Assembly (NCBI RefSeq): GCF_947494015.1
Contig: NZ_CANLTL010000002.1
Coordinates: forward strand, 310,001-374,000
DNA: 64,000 nt
Reading direction: 5' to 3'
DNA from: an uncultured Cellulomonas sp.
Lineage (GTDB): Bacteria > Actinomycetota > Actinomycetes > Actinomycetales > Cellulomonadaceae
Part shown: positions 48,467-63,708 of the stretch, piece after piece
How positions within the stretch are numbered: position 1 is the stretch's first letter
How the letters are laid out: every line of letters begins with the position of its first letter
Program-made: the position numbers and the translations under genes
The notes under the pieces: model-generated
Databases searched by the model: none
Told to the model about the DNA's origin: nothing
The model's input: the letters and a program-made list of their open reading frames with translations, nothing else

Positions 48467-49122
48467 GCCCCCTTCACTGCGTTGCGCACGAGGACGACGC
48501 CGCCCTTGGGGCCCGGGACGGCGCCCTTGACGAGCAGCAGGCCCTTCTCGGCGTCGACCGCGTGGACGGTCAGGTTCTGAGTGGTCTGGCGCTGGTGTCC
48601 CATGCGCCCGGCCATCCGCATGCCCTTGAAGACGCGCGACGGGGTCGAGGCCCCACCGATCGAGCCGGGCTTGCGGTGGTTGCGGTGCGAACCGTGGGAG
48701 GCGCTGACGCCGGCGAATCCGTGACGCTTCATCACACCGGCCGTGCCCTTGCCCTTGGTGGTCCCGGACACGTCGACCGTCGTGCCGGCCTCGAAGGCCG
48801 CGGCGGTGATCTCCTGGCCGAGCGTGTACTCGGCCGCGTCGGAGGTCCGGATCTCGGCCACATGCCGGCGCGGGGTGACCCCGGCCTTCTCGAAGTGGCC
48901 CTTGAGCGGCTGGGTCACCTTGCGCGGGTCGATCTGGCCGTAGGCCAGCTGGACCGCGGAGTACCCGTCCGTGTCAGCGGTGCGCACCTGCGTGACGACG
49001 TTCGTGCCGACCTGCACGACGGTGACAGGCACGAGACGACCGTTGTCGTCCCAGACCTGCGTCATGCCGAGCTTGGTGCCGAGCACGGCCGTGACGGCGC
49101 GCGCGTTCTGCTGGGTGGTCAT
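48463..49122 (-). CDS. rplC: 50S ribosomal protein L3
   Basis: L3, 219 residues. [20 protein letters not shown] near the start, [20 protein letters not shown] and [19 protein letters not shown] in the central extension. Confidence 0.98.
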   Translation of the reverse strand: MTTQQNARAVTAVLGTKLGMTQVWDDNGRLVPVTVVQVGTNVVTQVRTADTDGYSAVQLAYGQIDPRKVTQPLKGHFEKAGVTPRRHVAEIRTSDAAEYTLGQEITAAAFEAGTTVDVSGTTKGKGTAGVMKRHGFAGVSASHGSHRNHRKPGSIGGASTPSRVFKGMRMAGRMGHQRQTTQNLTVHAVDAEKGLLLVKGAVPGPKGGVVLVRNAVKGA

Positions 49123-49144
49123 GATGATCAGTTCCTTCCCAGCT

Positions 49145-49453
49145 TCAGAGCTTGATCTCGATGTTCACGTCGGCCGGCAGGTCGAGTCGCATAAGCGAGT
49201 CCACCGCCTTCGGCGTGGGATCGATGATGTCGATGAGCCGCTTGTGCGTGCGCATCTCGAAGTGCTCGCGGCTGTCCTTGTACTTGTGGGGCGACCGGAT
49301 GACGACGAAGACGTTCTTCTCCGTCGGGAGCGGCACCGGACCCACGACCGTCGCACCAGCGCGCGTCACCGTGTCGACGATCTTGCGCGCCGAGCTGTCG
49401 ATGACCTCGTGGTCGTAGGACTTGAGCCGGATGCGGATCTTCTGTCCCGCCAT
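49145..49453 (-). CDS. rpsJ: 30S ribosomal protein S10
   Basis: S10 (also NusE), 102 residues. [20 protein letters not shown] start, [20 protein letters not shown]. First gene of the S10 operon; ATG at 49453. Confidence 0.98.
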   Translation of the reverse strand: MAGQKIRIRLKSYDHEVIDSSARKIVDTVTRAGATVVGPVPLPTEKNVFVVIRSPHKYKDSREHFEMRTHKRLIDIIDPTPKAVDSLMRLDLPADVNIEIKL

Positions 49454-49686
49454 GGCGTCGTCTGACTCTCTCTCTCGAACCGCTAGCTGTCCGGCCCACG
49501 CACTCGGGCGTGTCGCGTTCTGCGTCACACCATCGCGCTGCGCACCTGTTCGAGGTGCGGGGCCGTTGGAGGCTGTCTGAGCTCCGCCGCAGGCACCTTC
49601 CCCGCCGACCTGAGCTCCAACGTGTGCTCACCCCGAGCAGTCAGCGCACGCACACGCGCGCACGACCGGCCCCGGGCAACCTGGCT

Positions 49687-49716
49687 AGTCTGCCAGACGT
49701 TCCTCGCCCTGGCCAA
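49687..49716 (-). promoter_or_regulatory. Candidate S10 operon promoter
   Basis: TTGGCC (49711-49716), 18 bases, CAGACT (49687-49692), minus strand, in the 373-base gap between tuf and rpsJ. Predicted leader about 230 bases. The gap otherwise holds the tuf terminator and no gene. Confidence 0.4.
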
Positions 49717-49786
49717 CCCCGCAGGGGCGGCGTGAGCGAGGACACGCTCCGCGGCGACCGGCGCACCGGCGCTCGCGGAGGAATGC

Positions 49787-49820
49787 GGAAGGGCCCGGGT
49801 GCACGCACCCGGGCCCTTCC
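49787..49820 (-). terminator. Terminator after tuf
   Basis: A 16-base perfect stem with a two-base loop, seven bases after the tuf stop. Ends the rpsL-rpsG-fusA-tuf operon. Confidence 0.75.
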
Positions 49821-49826
49821 GGTGGA

Positions 49827-51020
<1,194 letters not shown>

Positions 51021-51060
51021 TGTGTCCTCCTCGGACTCACGGTAGTGATCTGCTCATACG

Positions 51061-51087
51061 GTGCAGGCGCCATGGTGGCACCTGCAC
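51061..51087 (-). other. Hairpin in the fusA-tuf gap
   Basis: GTGCAGG and its complement flank a mismatch and an inner three-base stem, 41 bases before the tuf start. It may modulate tuf expression relative to fusA. Confidence 0.35.
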
Positions 51088-51143
51088 GGGCGTTCGGCCG
51101 CTCCGGCCGGCTGCCGTGGGAGTGGTCTCCCGACCGGTGGGAC

Positions 51144-53246
<2,103 letters not shown>

Positions 53247-53345
53247 GTTGTCGCCCTTCTGAGCAGTCGGTTCGCGCCGAGGGACCCGGCGCAGCTGGGG
53301 GTGACCCAGCGGGTCTCGCCGAGGTCCCCCGGCGCGAGGCTGGGA

Positions 53346-53816
53346 TTACCAGCGGTAGTGCGCGAAGGCCTTGTTGGACTCGGCCATCTTGTGCATGTCC
53401 TCACGACGCTTGACCGCGGCACCGAGGCCGTTGCTCGCGTCGAGGATCTCGTTCATGAGGCGCTCGGTCATCGTCTTCTCGCGGCGGGCGCGCGAGTAGT
53501 CGGTGAGCCAGCGCAGCGCGAGCGTCGTGGACCGCACGGGGCGGACCTCGACGGGCACCTGGTAGGTCGCACCACCGACGCGGCGCGAGCGGACCTCGAG
53601 CGCGGGGCGGACGTTCTCCAGCGCGCGCTTGAGGACGACGACGGGGTCGCCCGAGGTCTTCTCGCGGACACCCTCCAGGGCGCCGTAGACGATCGACTCG
53701 GCGACGGACTTCTTGCCGTCCAGCAGCACCTTGTTGATGAGCTGCGTGACGACCGGGGACCCGTAGACCGGGTCGACGATGAGCGGCCGCTTCGGGGCCG
53801 GACCCTTGCGAGGCAT
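53346..53816 (-). CDS. rpsG: 30S ribosomal protein S7
   Basis: S7, 156 residues. [20 protein letters not shown] start, [25 protein letters not shown]-type [10 protein letters not shown] end. In E. coli S7 represses this operon. ATG overlaps the rpsL stop by one base. Confidence 0.98.
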   Translation of the reverse strand: MPRKGPAPKRPLIVDPVYGSPVVTQLINKVLLDGKKSVAESIVYGALEGVREKTSGDPVVVLKRALENVRPALEVRSRRVGGATYQVPVEVRPVRSTTLALRWLTDYSRARREKTMTERLMNEILDASNGLGAAVKRREDMHKMAESNKAFAHYRW

Positions 53817-54190
53817 CAGCTGTTGCCCTTCTTCGCGCCGTAGCGGCTGCGAGCCTGCTTGCGGTTCTTGACACCCTGGGTGTCGAGCGCGCCGCGGACG
53901 ATCTTGTAGCGGACACCCGGCAGGTCCTTCACACGGCCACCGCGCACGAGCACGATCGAGTGCTCCTGCAGGTTGTGACCGACACCGGGGATGTAGGCGG
54001 TGACCTCGACCTGGCTCGAGAGGCGGACGCGCGCGACCTTGCGGAGGGCCGAGTTCGGCTTCTTCGGGGTGGTCGTGTAGACGCGGGTGCACACACCGCG
54101 GCGCTGCGGGGAGCCCTTGAGCGCGGGGGTCTTGGACTTGGTCACCTTGGGCTGCCGGCCCTTGCGGACCAGCTGCTGGATCGTAGGCAC
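53816..54190 (-). CDS. rpsL: 30S ribosomal protein S12
   Basis: S12, 124 residues, decoding centre. [20 protein letters not shown] start. Lys43 ([13 protein letters not shown]) and Lys88 ([12 protein letters not shown]), the common streptomycin-resistance sites, are wild type. GTG start. First gene of the str operon. Confidence 0.98.
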   Translation of the reverse strand: MPTIQQLVRKGRQPKVTKSKTPALKGSPQRRGVCTRVYTTTPKKPNSALRKVARVRLSSQVEVTAYIPGVGHNLQEHSIVLVRGGRVKDLPGVRYKIVRGALDTQGVKNRKQARSRYGAKKGNS

Positions 54191-54467
54191 TACGTCTCCG
54201 TGTCTGTTCGGGTGTGGATCTCTGATCGACCGGAGCCTTGTCCGATCCGGTGAGGCCGGCCCGTCCGGGCCGGCCCGATGGCCTTGAGTCCCGCCCCGCC
54301 CCCGCAACCGGGCGTGTCGCCCGACTCCGGCACACCGGCCACTCACGCGAGCAGATGGTGTGTGCGTGTGCGGCGGACCGTGGGTCCGCCGCCCCCTCCA
54401 CCGCACCGCCGAGGCGGTCGGTCCAGGAGCGTGCACGCAGGGCCCGACGGCGCGGGCACGGTTGACC

Positions 54468-54496
54468 ACATTACCTGGCCCGCCTGAACGGGTCAA
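54468..54496 (-). promoter_or_regulatory. str operon promoter
   Basis: TTGACC (54491-54496), 17 bases, TAATGT (54468-54473), minus strand, in the 408-base gap between rpoC and rpsL. Predicted leader about 270 bases. The rest of the gap shows no gene. Confidence 0.65.
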
Positions 54497-54545
54497 AGGC
54501 ATGTGACCAGCCTGACAGGGGCCGCGGCAGCGAGCCCCCGACGTG

Positions 54546-54584
54546 GTCCGGCCCCCGGCGCCGCACGGGCGCCGGGGGCCGGAC
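54546..54584 (-). terminator. rpoBC operon terminator
   Basis: A 17-base perfect stem and five-base loop, 14 bases after the rpoC stop; no U tract. Confidence 0.8.
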
Positions 54585-54598
54585 CGGGTGAGGACTGG

Positions 54599-57500
54599 TC
54601 AGCGGAAGTCGCCGAAGTCCAGGTCCTCGAGCGGGATCGCCTCGCCCGAGCCGAGGCCCAGGGCGGGGAAGTCGATCTCGTCGTAGCCGAAGCTCGGGTA
54701 CAGCTCGGCCTTCGCCGCCTCGGTCGGCTCGACCGCGACGTTCCGGTACCGGGCCAGGCCCGTCCCCGCCGGGATCAGCTTTCCGAGGATGACGTTCTCC
54801 TTCAGGCCCAGCAGCGGGTCGCTGCGACCGCTCATGGCCGCCTCGGTCAGCACCCGGGTCGTCTCCTGGAAGGAGGCGGCCGAGAGCCACGAGTCGGTCG
54901 CGAGCGAGGCCTTGGTGATGCCCATCAGCTCCGGACGGCCCGACGCCGGCTGGCCGCCCTCGGCGACCGCCCGACGGTTGGCGTCCTCGAACCGGCCGCG
55001 CTCGGCCAGCTCGCCCGGCAGCAGGTCGGTGTCGCCCGAGTCCAGCACGGTCACGCGCCGCAGCATCTGCCGCACGATGACCTCGATGTGCTTGTCGTGG
55101 ATGTCCACGCCCTGCGAGCGGTACACCTGGTGCACCTCGTCCACCAGGTGCTTCTGCGTGGCCCGCGGGCCGAGGATGCGCAGCACCTTCTTGGGGTCGA
55201 CGGCGCCCTGGACCAGCTGGGTGCCGACCTCGACGTGCTGCCCGTCGGTGACCAGCAGCCGCGACCGCTTGGTGATCGGGTAGGCGATCTCCTCCGAGCC
55301 GTCGTCCGGGGTGAGCACGATGCGGCGGGTCCGCTCGGACTCGTCGATCGTGACCCGGCCGGTGAACTCGGCGATCGGGCCCTCACCCTTGGGGGTACGC
55401 GCCTCGAACAGCTCCTGGATACGGGGCAGACCCTGGGTGATGTCGTCGGCCGAGGCCACACCACCGGTGTGGAAGGTCCGCATCGTCAGCTGCGTGCCGG
55501 GCTCACCGATCGACTGGGCCGCGATGATGCCGACGGCCTCGCCGATGTCCACGAGCTTGCCGGTCGCCAGCGAGCGGCCGTAGCACTTGGCGCAGGTGCC
55601 CACGCGCGACTCGCAGGTCAGGACCGAGCGGATCTTGAGCTCGGTGACCCCGGCCTCGAGCAGGGCGTCGATGAGCACGTCGCCGACGTCCTCCCCCGAC
55701 TCCCCGATCGTGCGGCCGTCGACCTCGACGCCGGTCGCCAGCGTGCGCGAGTAGACGCTCGTCTCGACCTTGTCGTGCCGGCGCAGGGTGCCGTCCGGTC
55801 CGGCCACGCCGACCGGCATGACCAGGCCGCGCTCGGTGCCGCAGTCCTCCTCGCGGATGATGACGTCCTGGGAGACGTCCACCAGCCGGCGGGTGAGGTA
55901 GCCCGAGTCGGCGGTCCGCAGCGCGGTGTCCGCCAGACCCTTGCGGGCACCGTGCGAGGCGATGAAGTACTCCAGGACCGACAGGCCCTCGCGGTAGTTG
56001 GACTTGATCGGGCGCGGGATGATCTCGCCCTTCGGGTTCGCCACGAGGCCGCGCATGCCGGCGATCTGGCGGACCTGCATCCAGTTACCACGAGCACCCG
56101 AGCCGACCATCCGGTACACGGTGTTGCGGGCCGGGAAGTTCTCCCGCATCGCCTCGGCGACCTTGTCGGTCGCCTGCGTCCAGATCTCGATGAGCTCCTG
56201 GCGGCGCTCGTCGTCGGTGATCAGGCCCTTCTCGTACTGGCCCTGGATCTTCGCGGCGCGCGCCTCGTGCTCCTCGAGGATCGCGGCCTTGGCGACCGGG
56301 GTCGCGACGTCCGAGATGGCGATCGTGACGCCCGAGCGGGTGGCCCAGCGGAAGCCGGCCTCCTTCAGGGCGTCCAGGCTCGCGGCGACCTCGACCTTCG
56401 GGTACCGCTCGGCCAGGTCGTTGACGATGACCGACAGCCGCTTCTTGTCGACGACGCCGTTCTCGTACGGGTAGTCGACCGGGAGCAGCTCGTTGAACAG
56501 CGCCCGACCCAGGGTCGTGGTGAAGACGAGCGGGTCGCCCTCGGTCCACCCCTCCGGCGCGTCGAAGCCGGCCGACGGCGCGACGAGGTCCTCCAGCCGG
56601 ATCCGCACGACCGCGTTGAGGTCCAGGTCACCGGCGTCGAACGCCATGATCGCCTCGGCCACCGAGCTGAAGAACCGCCCGGCGCCCTTCGCGTCCTCGT
56701 CGGGCCGGTCGGACGTCAGGTGGTACAGCCCGATGATCATGTCCTGCGAGGGCATGGTCACCGGCCGGCCGTCCGACGGCTTGAGGATGTTGTTGCTCGA
56801 GAGCATGAGGATGCGGGCCTCGGCCTGCGCCTCCGCGCTCAGCGGCAGGTGGACGGCCATCTGGTCGCCGTCGAAGTCCGCGTTGAAGGCGGCGCAGACG
56901 AGCGGGTGCAGGTGGATCGCCTTGCCCTCGACCAGCTGCGGCTCGAAGGCCTGGATGCCCAGGCGGTGCAGCGTGGGGGCACGGTTGAGCAGCACGGGGT
57001 GCTCGGTGATGACCTCTTCGAGGACGTCCCAGACCACCGGGCGGGCGCGCTCGACCATGCGCTTGGCCGACTTGATGTTCTGCGCGTGGTTGAGGTCCAC
57101 GAGCCGCTTCATGACGAACGGCTTGAAGAGCTCGAGCGCCATCTGCTTGGGCAGGCCGCACTGGTGCAGCTTGAGCTGCGGCCCGACGACGATGACCGAA
57201 CGGCCCGAGTAGTCCACGCGCTTGCCGAGGAGGTTCTGGCGGAACCGCCCCTGCTTGCCCTTGAGCATGTCGGAGATCGACTTCAGCGGCCGGTTGCCCG
57301 GGCCGGTCACCGGACGTCCACGGCGGCCGTTGTCGAACAGCGCGTCGACGGCCTCCTGGAGCATGCGCTTCTCGTTGTTCACGATGATCTCGGGAGCACC
57401 GAGGTCGAGCAGGCGCTTGAGCCGGTTGTTGCGGTTGATCACGCGGCGGTACAGGTCGTTGAGGTCCGAGGTGGCGAAGCGGCCACCGTCGAGCTGGACC

Positions 57501-58480
57501 ATCGGGCGCAGGTCCGGCGGGATGACCGGGACGGCGTCCAGGACCATGCCCTCGGGCGAGTTGCTCGTGGTGAGGAACGCGTTGACGACCTTGAGCCGCT
57601 TGAGGGCGCGGGTCTTGCGCTGGCCCTTGCCGTTGCGGATGGTGTCGCGCAGCGACTCCGACTCGGCGTCCAGGTCGAACGCCTGCAAGCGCTTCTGGAT
57701 GGCCGAGGCGCCCATCGAGCCCTCGAAGTAGTTGCCGTACCGGTCCGTGAGCTGGCGGTAGAGCATCTCGTCGCCCTCGAGGTCGGCGACCTTGAGGTTC
57801 TTGAAGCGGTCCCAGACGGTCTCCAGGCGCTCGAGCTCGGCGTCCGAGCGCTTGCGGATCTGCGCCATCTCGCGCTCGGCCGAGTCGCGCACCTTGCGGC
57901 GAGCGTCCGAGCGGGCACCCTCGGCCTCGAGCTCGGCCAGGTCGGCCTCGAGCTTCTGCGCGCGGGCGTTGATCTCGTTGTCGCGGCGGTCCGCGATCTC
58001 CTTCTTCTCCAGGTCGATCTCGTTCTGGAGGTTGGGCAGATCCTCGGCACGGCCGGCCTCGTCGACCGACGTGATCATGTACGCCGCGAAGTAGATGACC
58101 TTCTCGAGGTCCTTCGGCGCGAGGTCCAGCAGGTACCCCAGGCGCGAGGGTACGCCCTTGAAGAACCAGATGTGGGTGACCGGGGCGGCGAGCTCGATGT
58201 GGCCCATCCGCTCACGGCGCACCTTGGAGCGGGTCACCTCGACGCCGCAGCGCTCGCAGATGATGCCCTTGAAGCGCACGCGCTTGTACTTGCCGCAGTA
58301 GCACTCCCAGTCCCGGGTGGGGCCGAAGATCTTCTCGCAGAAGAGCCCGTCCTTCTCCGGCTTGAGGGTGCGGTAGTTGATGGTCTCGGGCTTCTTGACC
58401 TCGCCGTGCGACCAGGCGCGGATGTCCTCAGCCGTGGCGAGTCCGATACGCAGCTCATCGAAGACGTTGACGTCGAGCAA
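54599..58480 (-). CDS. rpoC: DNA-directed RNA polymerase subunit beta'
   Basis: Largest RNA polymerase subunit, 1,293 residues. Zinc-binding [19 protein letters not shown] near residue 60-80, catalytic [12 protein letters not shown] with the three aspartates, trigger loop and bridge helix regions in the second half. Starts with TTG at 58480 giving [15 protein letters not shown], the standard actinobacterial opening. About 120 bases after rpoB. Confidence 0.99.
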   Translation of the reverse strand: MLDVNVFDELRIGLATAEDIRAWSHGEVKKPETINYRTLKPEKDGLFCEKIFGPTRDWECYCGKYKRVRFKGIICERCGVEVTRSKVRRERMGHIELAAPVTHIWFFKGVPSRLGYLLDLAPKDLEKVIYFAAYMITSVDEAGRAEDLPNLQNEIDLEKKEIADRRDNEINARAQKLEADLAELEAEGARSDARRKVRDSAEREMAQIRKRSDAELERLETVWDRFKNLKVADLEGDEMLYRQLTDRYGNYFEGSMGASAIQKRLQAFDLDAESESLRDTIRNGKGQRKTRALKRLKVVNAFLTTSNSPEGMVLDAVPVIPPDLRPMVQLDGGRFATSDLNDLYRRVINRNNRLKRLLDLGAPEIIVNNEKRMLQEAVDALFDNGRRGRPVTGPGNRPLKSISDMLKGKQGRFRQNLLGKRVDYSGRSVIVVGPQLKLHQCGLPKQMALELFKPFVMKRLVDLNHAQNIKSAKRMVERARPVVWDVLEEVITEHPVLLNRAPTLHRLGIQAFEPQLVEGKAIHLHPLVCAAFNADFDGDQMAVHLPLSAEAQAEARILMLSSNNILKPSDGRPVTMPSQDMIIGLYHLTSDRPDEDAKGAGRFFSSVAEAIMAFDAGDLDLNAVVRIRLEDLVAPSAGFDAPEGWTEGDPLVFTTTLGRALFNELLPVDYPYENGVVDKKRLSVIVNDLAERYPKVEVAASLDALKEAGFRWATRSGVTIAISDVATPVAKAAILEEHEARAAKIQGQYEKGLITDDERRQELIEIWTQATDKVAEAMRENFPARNTVYRMVGSGARGNWMQVRQIAGMRGLVANPKGEIIPRPIKSNYREGLSVLEYFIASHGARKGLADTALRTADSGYLTRRLVDVSQDVIIREEDCGTERGLVMPVGVAGPDGTLRRHDKVETSVYSRTLATGVEVDGRTIGESGEDVGDVLIDALLEAGVTELKIRSVLTCESRVGTCAKCYGRSLATGKLVDIGEAVGIIAAQSIGEPGTQLTMRTFHTGGVASADDITQGLPRIQELFEARTPKGEGPIAEFTGRVTIDESERTRRIVLTPDDGSEEIAYPITKRSRLLVTDGQHVEVGTQLVQGAVDPKKVLRILGPRATQKHLVDEVHQVYRSQGVDIHDKHIEVIVRQMLRRVTVLDSGDTDLLPGELAERGRFEDANRRAVAEGGQPASGRPELMGITKASLATDSWLSAASFQETTRVLTEAAMSGRSDPLLGLKENVILGKLIPAGTGLARYRNVAVEPTEAAKAELYPSFGYDEIDFPALGLGSGEAIPLEDLDFGDFR

Positions 58481-58603
58481 GGGGGTCCTACTCTCTTCGC
58501 TTGCCGGTCGCAGGGACCGGCCAGGATGGAGGAACTTCTCATTCAGGGGTGTCGGCCCCCGGGCCGGACCCGCCGCAGCGGCACCGGCCCGGGGGGCGCG
58601 ACG

Positions 58604-61600
58604 TCAGATCTCTTCGATGCTGCTGGCGTTCGGGCGGCGCGACAGGTCGATGCCCAGCTCCTCGGCGGCGCGGTAGACCTCGTCGTCGCTCTCCTTCATG
58701 TCGATGGAGACGCCGTCCGAGGAGAGCACCTCGACGTTCAGGCACAGCGACTGCATCTCCTTGAGAAGCACCTTGAACGACTCCGGGATTCCCGAGTCGG
58801 GGATGTTCTCGCCCTTGACGATCGCCTCGTACACCTTGACGCGGCCGGGGACGTCGTCGGACTTGATGGTCAGGAGCTCCTGCAGGGTGTAGGCGGCGCC
58901 GTACGCCTCCAGGGCCCACACCTCCATCTCGCCGAACCGCTGCCCGCCGAACTGCGCCTTACCACCCAGCGGCTGCTGCGTGATCATCGAGTACGGGCCG
59001 GTCGAGCGGGCGTGGATCTTGTCGTCGACCAGGTGGTGCAGCTTGAGGATGTACATGTAGCCGACCGCGACCGGGTCCGGGAACGGCTCCCCCGAGCGAC
59101 CGTCGAAGAGCCGGGCCTTGCCGCTGCCGTCGACCATGCGGTCCCCGTCGCGGTTCGGGTGCGTCGCGTCGAGCAGGCCGGTGAGGACCTCCTCGGGGAC
59201 GCCGTCGAACACCGGGGTGGCGACCGGGTTGCCCGGCTCGCTGCGCTCGGCGGCGGACGGCACGTCCTTGACCCACGACGCCGAGGCGTCGGCGAGCTCG
59301 ATGTCCCAGCCCTGCTTGGCGACCCAGCCGAGGTGCGTCTCGAGCACCTGGCCGACGTTCATGCGACCGGGCACGCCGAGCGGGTTGAGCACGACGTCGA
59401 CCGCGGTGCCGTCGGGCAGGAAGGGCATGTCCTCGACCGGGAGGATCTTGGAGATGACGCCCTTGTTGCCGTGGCGGCCGGCGAGCTTGTCGCCGTCGGT
59501 AATCTTGCGCCGCTGCGCGATGTACACGCGGACCAGCTCGTTCACGCCGGCGGGCAGCTCGTCGCCGTCCTCGCGGTTGAACGTGCGGACCTCGATCACC
59601 GTGCCGGACTCGCCGTGCGGGACCTTGAGCGAGGTGTCGCGGACCTCGCGCGCCTTCTCGCCGAAGATCGCGCGCAGCAGCCGCTCCTCCGGGGTCAGCT
59701 CGGTCTCGCCCTTGGGCGTGACCTTCCCGACCAGGATGTCGCCGGCTGCGACCTCGGCACCGATGCGGATGATCCCGCGCTCGTCGAGGTCCGCCAGGAC
59801 CTCCTCGGAGACGTTCGGGATGTCCCGGGTGATCTCCTCCGGCCCGAGCTTGGTGTCGCGGGCGTCCACCTCGTGCTCCTCGATGTGGATCGAGGACAGG
59901 ACGTCGTCCTGCACGAGGCGCTGGGACAGGATGATCGCGTCCTCGTAGTTGTGGCCCTCCCACGACATGAACGCCACGAGGAGGTTGCGGCCGAGCGCGA
60001 GCTCGCCCTCGTCCGTCGCGGGGCCGTCGGCGAGCACCGAGCCGGGCTCGACCCGGGCGCCCTCGTCGACCAGCACGCGCTGGTTGTAGGACGTGCCCTG
60101 GTTGGAGCGGCGGAACTTCGCGACGCGGTACGACGTCGTCGTGGCGTCGTCGTTGCTGACCGTGATCAGGTCGGCGGAGACCTCGGTGACGACACCGGGC
60201 TTGGTGGCCACGATGACGTCGCCGGCGTCGACCGCCGCGCGCCGCTCCATGCCGGTCCCGACCAGCGGCGCCTCCGAGCGGACCAGCGGCACCGCCTGGC
60301 GCTGCATGTTCGCGCCCATGAGCGCACGGTTGGCGTCGTCGTGCTCGAGGAACGGGATCAGGGCGGTCGCGACCGACACCATCTGCCGCGGCGAGACGTC
60401 CATGTAGTCGACGTCCACGCCGGGGATGAGGTCGACCTCGCCGCCCTTGGTGCGGACCAGCACGCGGTCCTCGGCGAAGCGGCCGTTCTCGTCGAGCTGC
60501 GCGTTCGCCTGCGCGATGACGTAGCGGTCCTCGTCGTCGGCCGTGAGGTAGTGCACGTCCTCGGTGACCAGGCCGTGCTCGACCTTGCGGTAGGGGGTCT
60601 CGACGAAGCCGAACGGGTTGATCCGCCCGTACGTGGCGAGCGAGCCGATGAGGCCGATGTTCGGACCCTCGGGGGTCTCGATCGGGCACATGCGGCCGTA
60701 GTGCGAGTGGTGGACGTCGCGGACCTCCATGCCGGCGCGGTCACGGGACAGACCACCGGGGCCGAGCGCGGACAGGCGACGCTTGTGCGTCAGGCCTGCG
60801 AGCGGGTTGTTCTGGTCCATGAACTGCGACAGCTGGGAGGTGCCGAAGAACTCCTTGATCGACGCCACCACGGGGCGGATGTTGATCAAGGTCTGCGGCG
60901 TGATCGCCTCGACGTCCTGCGTCGTCATGCGCTCGCGCACGACGCGCTCCATCCGGGACAGGCCGGTGCGGACCTGGTTCTGGATGAGCTCGCCGACCGC
61001 ACGGATGCGGCGGTTGCCGAAGTGGTCGATGTCGTCGGTCTCGACGCGGACCTCGACGCTCTCCCCGCCCCGGTTGCCGGGGATGGTGGCGACGTCGGCG
61101 TGCAGCGCGGCCATGTACTTGATCGTCGCGACGATGTCGGAGACGGACAGCACGCTCTCACCGAGCGGGGCATCGATGCCGAGCTTCTTGTTCACCTTGT
61201 AGCGGCCGACCTTGGCGAGGTCGTAGCGCTTGGGGTTGAAGTAGAAGTTCTCCAGCAGCGCGCGACCGGCCTCGACCGTGGGCGGCTCGCCCGGGCGGAT
61301 CTTGCGGTACAGGTCGAGCAGGGCCTCGTCCTCAGTGGTGACGTGGTCCTTCTCGAGGGTGTCGATCACGGCCGGGAAGGCCGCGAACTCCTCGCGGATC
61401 TGGGACTCGGTCAGCCCGAGCGCCTTGAGCAGCACGGTGACCGACTGCTTGCGCTTGCGGTCCACGCGCACGCCGACGGCGTCACGCTTGTCGATCTCGA
61501 ACTCGAGCCACGCGCCGCGGCTGGGGATGATCTTGGCGGTGAAGATGTCCTTGTCGGACGTCTTGTCGGCCACCCGCTCGAAGTACACGCCCGGGGACCG

Positions 61601-62110
61601 GACCAGCTGGGAGACGACGACGCGCTCGGTGCCGTTGATGATGAACGTGCCGCGCTCGGTCATCAGGGGGAAGTCCCCCATGAAGACGGTCTGGCTCTTG
61701 ATCTCGCCGGTCGTGTAGTTGACGAACTCGGCCGTCACGAACAGCGGCGCGGCGTAGGTGAAGTCCTTCTCCTTGCACTCCTCGGCCGTGTACTTCGGCG
61801 GCTCGAAGCGGTGCTCGCGGAAGGACAGCGACATGGTGCCGCCGAAGTCCTCGATCGGGGAGATCTCCTCGAAGATCTCCTCCAGGCCGGCGGTCTCGGG
61901 CACGTCGGTCCGGCCCGCCTCGACGGCAGCGGCCACGCGGGCCTGCCACTTCTCGTTGCCGAGCAGCCAGTCGAAGTTCTCGGTCTGCAGGCCGAGGAGG
62001 TCGGGGACCTCGAGCGGCTCGTGGATCTTGGCGAAGGAGATACGGCGAGACGCGGTGCGATTTGCGATAGCGTCGGCGGACGGAGCAGAAGGGGTGCGCG
62101 AGGCAGCCAA
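58604..62110 (-). CDS. rpoB: DNA-directed RNA polymerase subunit beta
   Basis: Catalytic subunit, 1,168 residues from TTG at 62110 ([11 protein letters not shown]), chosen for its upstream GGAAGGA and its match to actinobacterial RpoB starts; an ATG ten codons earlier is in frame. The rifampicin region [20 protein letters not shown] and [10 protein letters not shown] keeps the sensitive Asp, His and Ser. Ends with [11 protein letters not shown]. Confidence 0.99.
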   Translation of the reverse strand: MAASRTPSAPSADAIANRTASRRISFAKIHEPLEVPDLLGLQTENFDWLLGNEKWQARVAAAVEAGRTDVPETAGLEEIFEEISPIEDFGGTMSLSFREHRFEPPKYTAEECKEKDFTYAAPLFVTAEFVNYTTGEIKSQTVFMGDFPLMTERGTFIINGTERVVVSQLVRSPGVYFERVADKTSDKDIFTAKIIPSRGAWLEFEIDKRDAVGVRVDRKRKQSVTVLLKALGLTESQIREEFAAFPAVIDTLEKDHVTTEDEALLDLYRKIRPGEPPTVEAGRALLENFYFNPKRYDLAKVGRYKVNKKLGIDAPLGESVLSVSDIVATIKYMAALHADVATIPGNRGGESVEVRVETDDIDHFGNRRIRAVGELIQNQVRTGLSRMERVVRERMTTQDVEAITPQTLINIRPVVASIKEFFGTSQLSQFMDQNNPLAGLTHKRRLSALGPGGLSRDRAGMEVRDVHHSHYGRMCPIETPEGPNIGLIGSLATYGRINPFGFVETPYRKVEHGLVTEDVHYLTADDEDRYVIAQANAQLDENGRFAEDRVLVRTKGGEVDLIPGVDVDYMDVSPRQMVSVATALIPFLEHDDANRALMGANMQRQAVPLVRSEAPLVGTGMERRAAVDAGDVIVATKPGVVTEVSADLITVSNDDATTTSYRVAKFRRSNQGTSYNQRVLVDEGARVEPGSVLADGPATDEGELALGRNLLVAFMSWEGHNYEDAIILSQRLVQDDVLSSIHIEEHEVDARDTKLGPEEITRDIPNVSEEVLADLDERGIIRIGAEVAAGDILVGKVTPKGETELTPEERLLRAIFGEKAREVRDTSLKVPHGESGTVIEVRTFNREDGDELPAGVNELVRVYIAQRRKITDGDKLAGRHGNKGVISKILPVEDMPFLPDGTAVDVVLNPLGVPGRMNVGQVLETHLGWVAKQGWDIELADASASWVKDVPSAAERSEPGNPVATPVFDGVPEEVLTGLLDATHPNRDGDRMVDGSGKARLFDGRSGEPFPDPVAVGYMYILKLHHLVDDKIHARSTGPYSMITQQPLGGKAQFGGQRFGEMEVWALEAYGAAYTLQELLTIKSDDVPGRVKVYEAIVKGENIPDSGIPESFKVLLKEMQSLCLNVEVLSSDGVSIDMKESDDEVYRAAEELGIDLSRRPNASSIEEI

Positions 62111-62217
62111 GAGGGGTCCTTCCCTGCGGATCGTGTGCACGCTGCGCCGCCCGGCGGTTCGCGACCCCCCGGCCGCAGGCCCATCCGCGCCGCACGTGCG
62201 GGGCTGATCGGTCCTGG

Positions 62218-62245
62218 GTTATACGGAGTCGCGGGCACAGGCCAA
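62218..62245 (-). promoter_or_regulatory. rpoB promoter, proximal candidate
   Basis: TTGGCC (62240-62245), 16 bases, TATAAC (62218-62223) on the minus strand, about 100 bases before rpoB. Confidence 0.5.
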
Positions 62246-62256
62246 CGCAAAGCGCT

Positions 62257-62285
62257 AGCCTAGCCCACCCCGCGAGCACTGTCCA
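62257..62285 (-). promoter_or_regulatory. rpoB promoter, distal candidate
   Basis: TGGACA (62280-62285), 17 bases, TAGGCT (62257-62262) on the minus strand, a strong housekeeping match. The 385-base rplL-rpoB gap holds both promoters and the rplL terminator and no gene. Confidence 0.65.
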
Positions 62286-62408
62286 CCATCCAGCCCAGTG
62301 CGACTTGGCACGGCGACCCGGTCGGCGTACCCTGCCCCGCCACGTGGCCCAGGACACACCGGCAGCACCCGACCGGCCGCGCCCGGCGGGGGGCCACCCC
62401 GGACGCAG

Positions 62409-62441
62409 CGAGGCCCGCACCGACGAGCGGTGCGGGCCTCG
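62409..62441 (-). terminator. Terminator after rplL
   Basis: A 14-base perfect stem with loop ACGAG, 54 bases after the rplL stop. May be partial, allowing some read-through to rpoB. Confidence 0.65.
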
Positions 62442-62495
62442 TGAACCACTGCCCCGTGCGGGGCGGTGAGCCGGCGCCCCGTCAGGGGCGCGGGA

Positions 62496-62888
62496 TCACT
62501 TGACCGAGACGGTGGCGCCGGCGCCCTCGAGCGCGGCGACGGCCTTGTCCGCGGCCTCCTTGTTGACGCCCTCCAGGACGGCCTTCGGGGCGCCGTCGAC
62601 GAGGTCCTTGGCCTCCTTCAGGCCGAGGCTCGTCAGGGCGCGCACCTCCTTGATGACCTGGATCTTCTTGTCACCGGCGGCCTCGAGGACGACGTCGAAC
62701 TCCGACTTCTCCTCCTCGGCGGGCGCGTCGGCGGCGCCGCCTCCGGCGGCCGGGGCAGCCGCGGCCGCGACCGGCGCGGCAGCGGTGACCTCGAAGGTCT
62801 CCTCGAAGGCCTTCACGAACTCGGAGAGCTCGATGAGGGTGAGCTCCTTGAAAGCGCTGATGAGCTCGTCGGTGCTGAGCTTCGCCAT
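62496..62888 (-). CDS. rplL: 50S ribosomal protein L7/L12
   Basis: Stalk protein, 130 residues: N-terminal dimer part ([20 protein letters not shown]), Ala-rich hinge, and C-terminal factor-binding domain ([36 protein letters not shown]). ATG at 62888. Confidence 0.98.
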   Translation of the reverse strand: MAKLSTDELISAFKELTLIELSEFVKAFEETFEVTAAAPVAAAAAPAAGGGAADAPAEEEKSEFDVVLEAAGDKKIQVIKEVRALTSLGLKEAKDLVDGAPKAVLEGVNKEAADKAVAALEGAGATVSVK

Positions 62889-62973
62889 GATGGCGTTCCT
62901 TCCGTTCTGTCCAGGCACGACCGGTCGGTCACGCCCCGGAGTGGGGTGGGGGGGTGCTGGGAGCCGGGTCGGC

Positions 62974-63504
62974 TCAGGCAGCGGTCTCGGCAGAGGCCTG
63001 CTTCTCGCGCAGCGCCTCGACGGTGCGCACGGCCTGAGCCGCGGGCGCCGTGAACAGGTACGCCGCCTGGAACAGCGTCGCCTTGAGCATGCCGGCCGTC
63101 TTGGCCAGCAGGACCTCACGGGACTCGAGGTCCGCGAGCTTGGTGATGTCCTCGGCGGTCAGGGCGCGGCCTTCGAGGACGCCCCCCTTGATGACCAGCG
63201 CGGGGTTCGCCCTGGCGAAGTCACGCAGACCCTTGGCCGCCTCGACCGGGTCACCGGTCACGAAGGCGATCGCGGACGGGCCGGCGAGGTGCGCGTCGTC
63301 GACGGCGACACCTGCCTCCTTGGCCGCGATGGAGGTCAGCGTGTTCTTCACCACGGCGTAGGTTGCGTTGCCGCTGAGCGTGCGCCGCAGCTGCTTGAGC
63401 TGGGCGACAGTGAGCCCGCGGTACTCGGTCAGCACGGCCGCGTTGGACTCGCGGAACTGGTCCGTGAGCGCTGCGACTGCGGCTGCCTTGTCCGGCCTCG
63501 CCAT
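62974..63504 (-). CDS. rplJ: 50S ribosomal protein L10
   Basis: Stalk base, 176 residues, starting [34 protein letters not shown] and a C-terminal helix for L12 binding. L10-L12 complexes bind their own leader, which lies upstream. ATG at 63504. Confidence 0.98.
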   Translation of the reverse strand: MARPDKAAAVAALTDQFRESNAAVLTEYRGLTVAQLKQLRRTLSGNATYAVVKNTLTSIAAKEAGVAVDDAHLAGPSAIAFVTGDPVEAAKGLRDFARANPALVIKGGVLEGRALTAEDITKLADLESREVLLAKTAGMLKATLFQAAYLFTAPAAQAVRTVEALREKQASAETAA

Positions 63505-63559
63505 GGCAATCCTTCCGATGGTGGTGCCACCGCTCGCCACCTCGGCCCCGGAACGACAA

Positions 63560-63700
63560 GAGCCCCGCGCAGGCGCGGGGCTCGGATGCTCACCGGACAC
63601 GGTCCGGCGACGAGACTCTCACCTGCGCTGGCCTCCGCTGCTGCGGGACTTCGGTGAGCCGCGCTCCGCAGGAGCGCAGCCGACGACCGGCGGTCTTGGG
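63560..63700 (-). ncRNA. L10 leader (autoregulatory 5' UTR)
   Basis: The leader contains, in transcript order, CCAAGACCGCCGGTCG, a hairpin-rich middle and GAGGCCAGCGCAGGTGAGAG, which resembles the conserved L10-leader core as I recall it, then an 11-base stem with a short loop (63560-63583) ending about 55 bases before rplJ, which could act as an attenuator. Boundaries approximate. Confidence 0.6.
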
Positions 63701-63708
63701 CGTGGATG

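Noticed and set aside
54503-62263. A continuous 2,586-codon open frame on the plus strand
   Set aside because: It lies antisense to rpoC and rpoB, mirrors their codon phase, spans the gap between them and has low-complexity Asp/Arg/Val/Leu composition. It is a by-product of very high GC.
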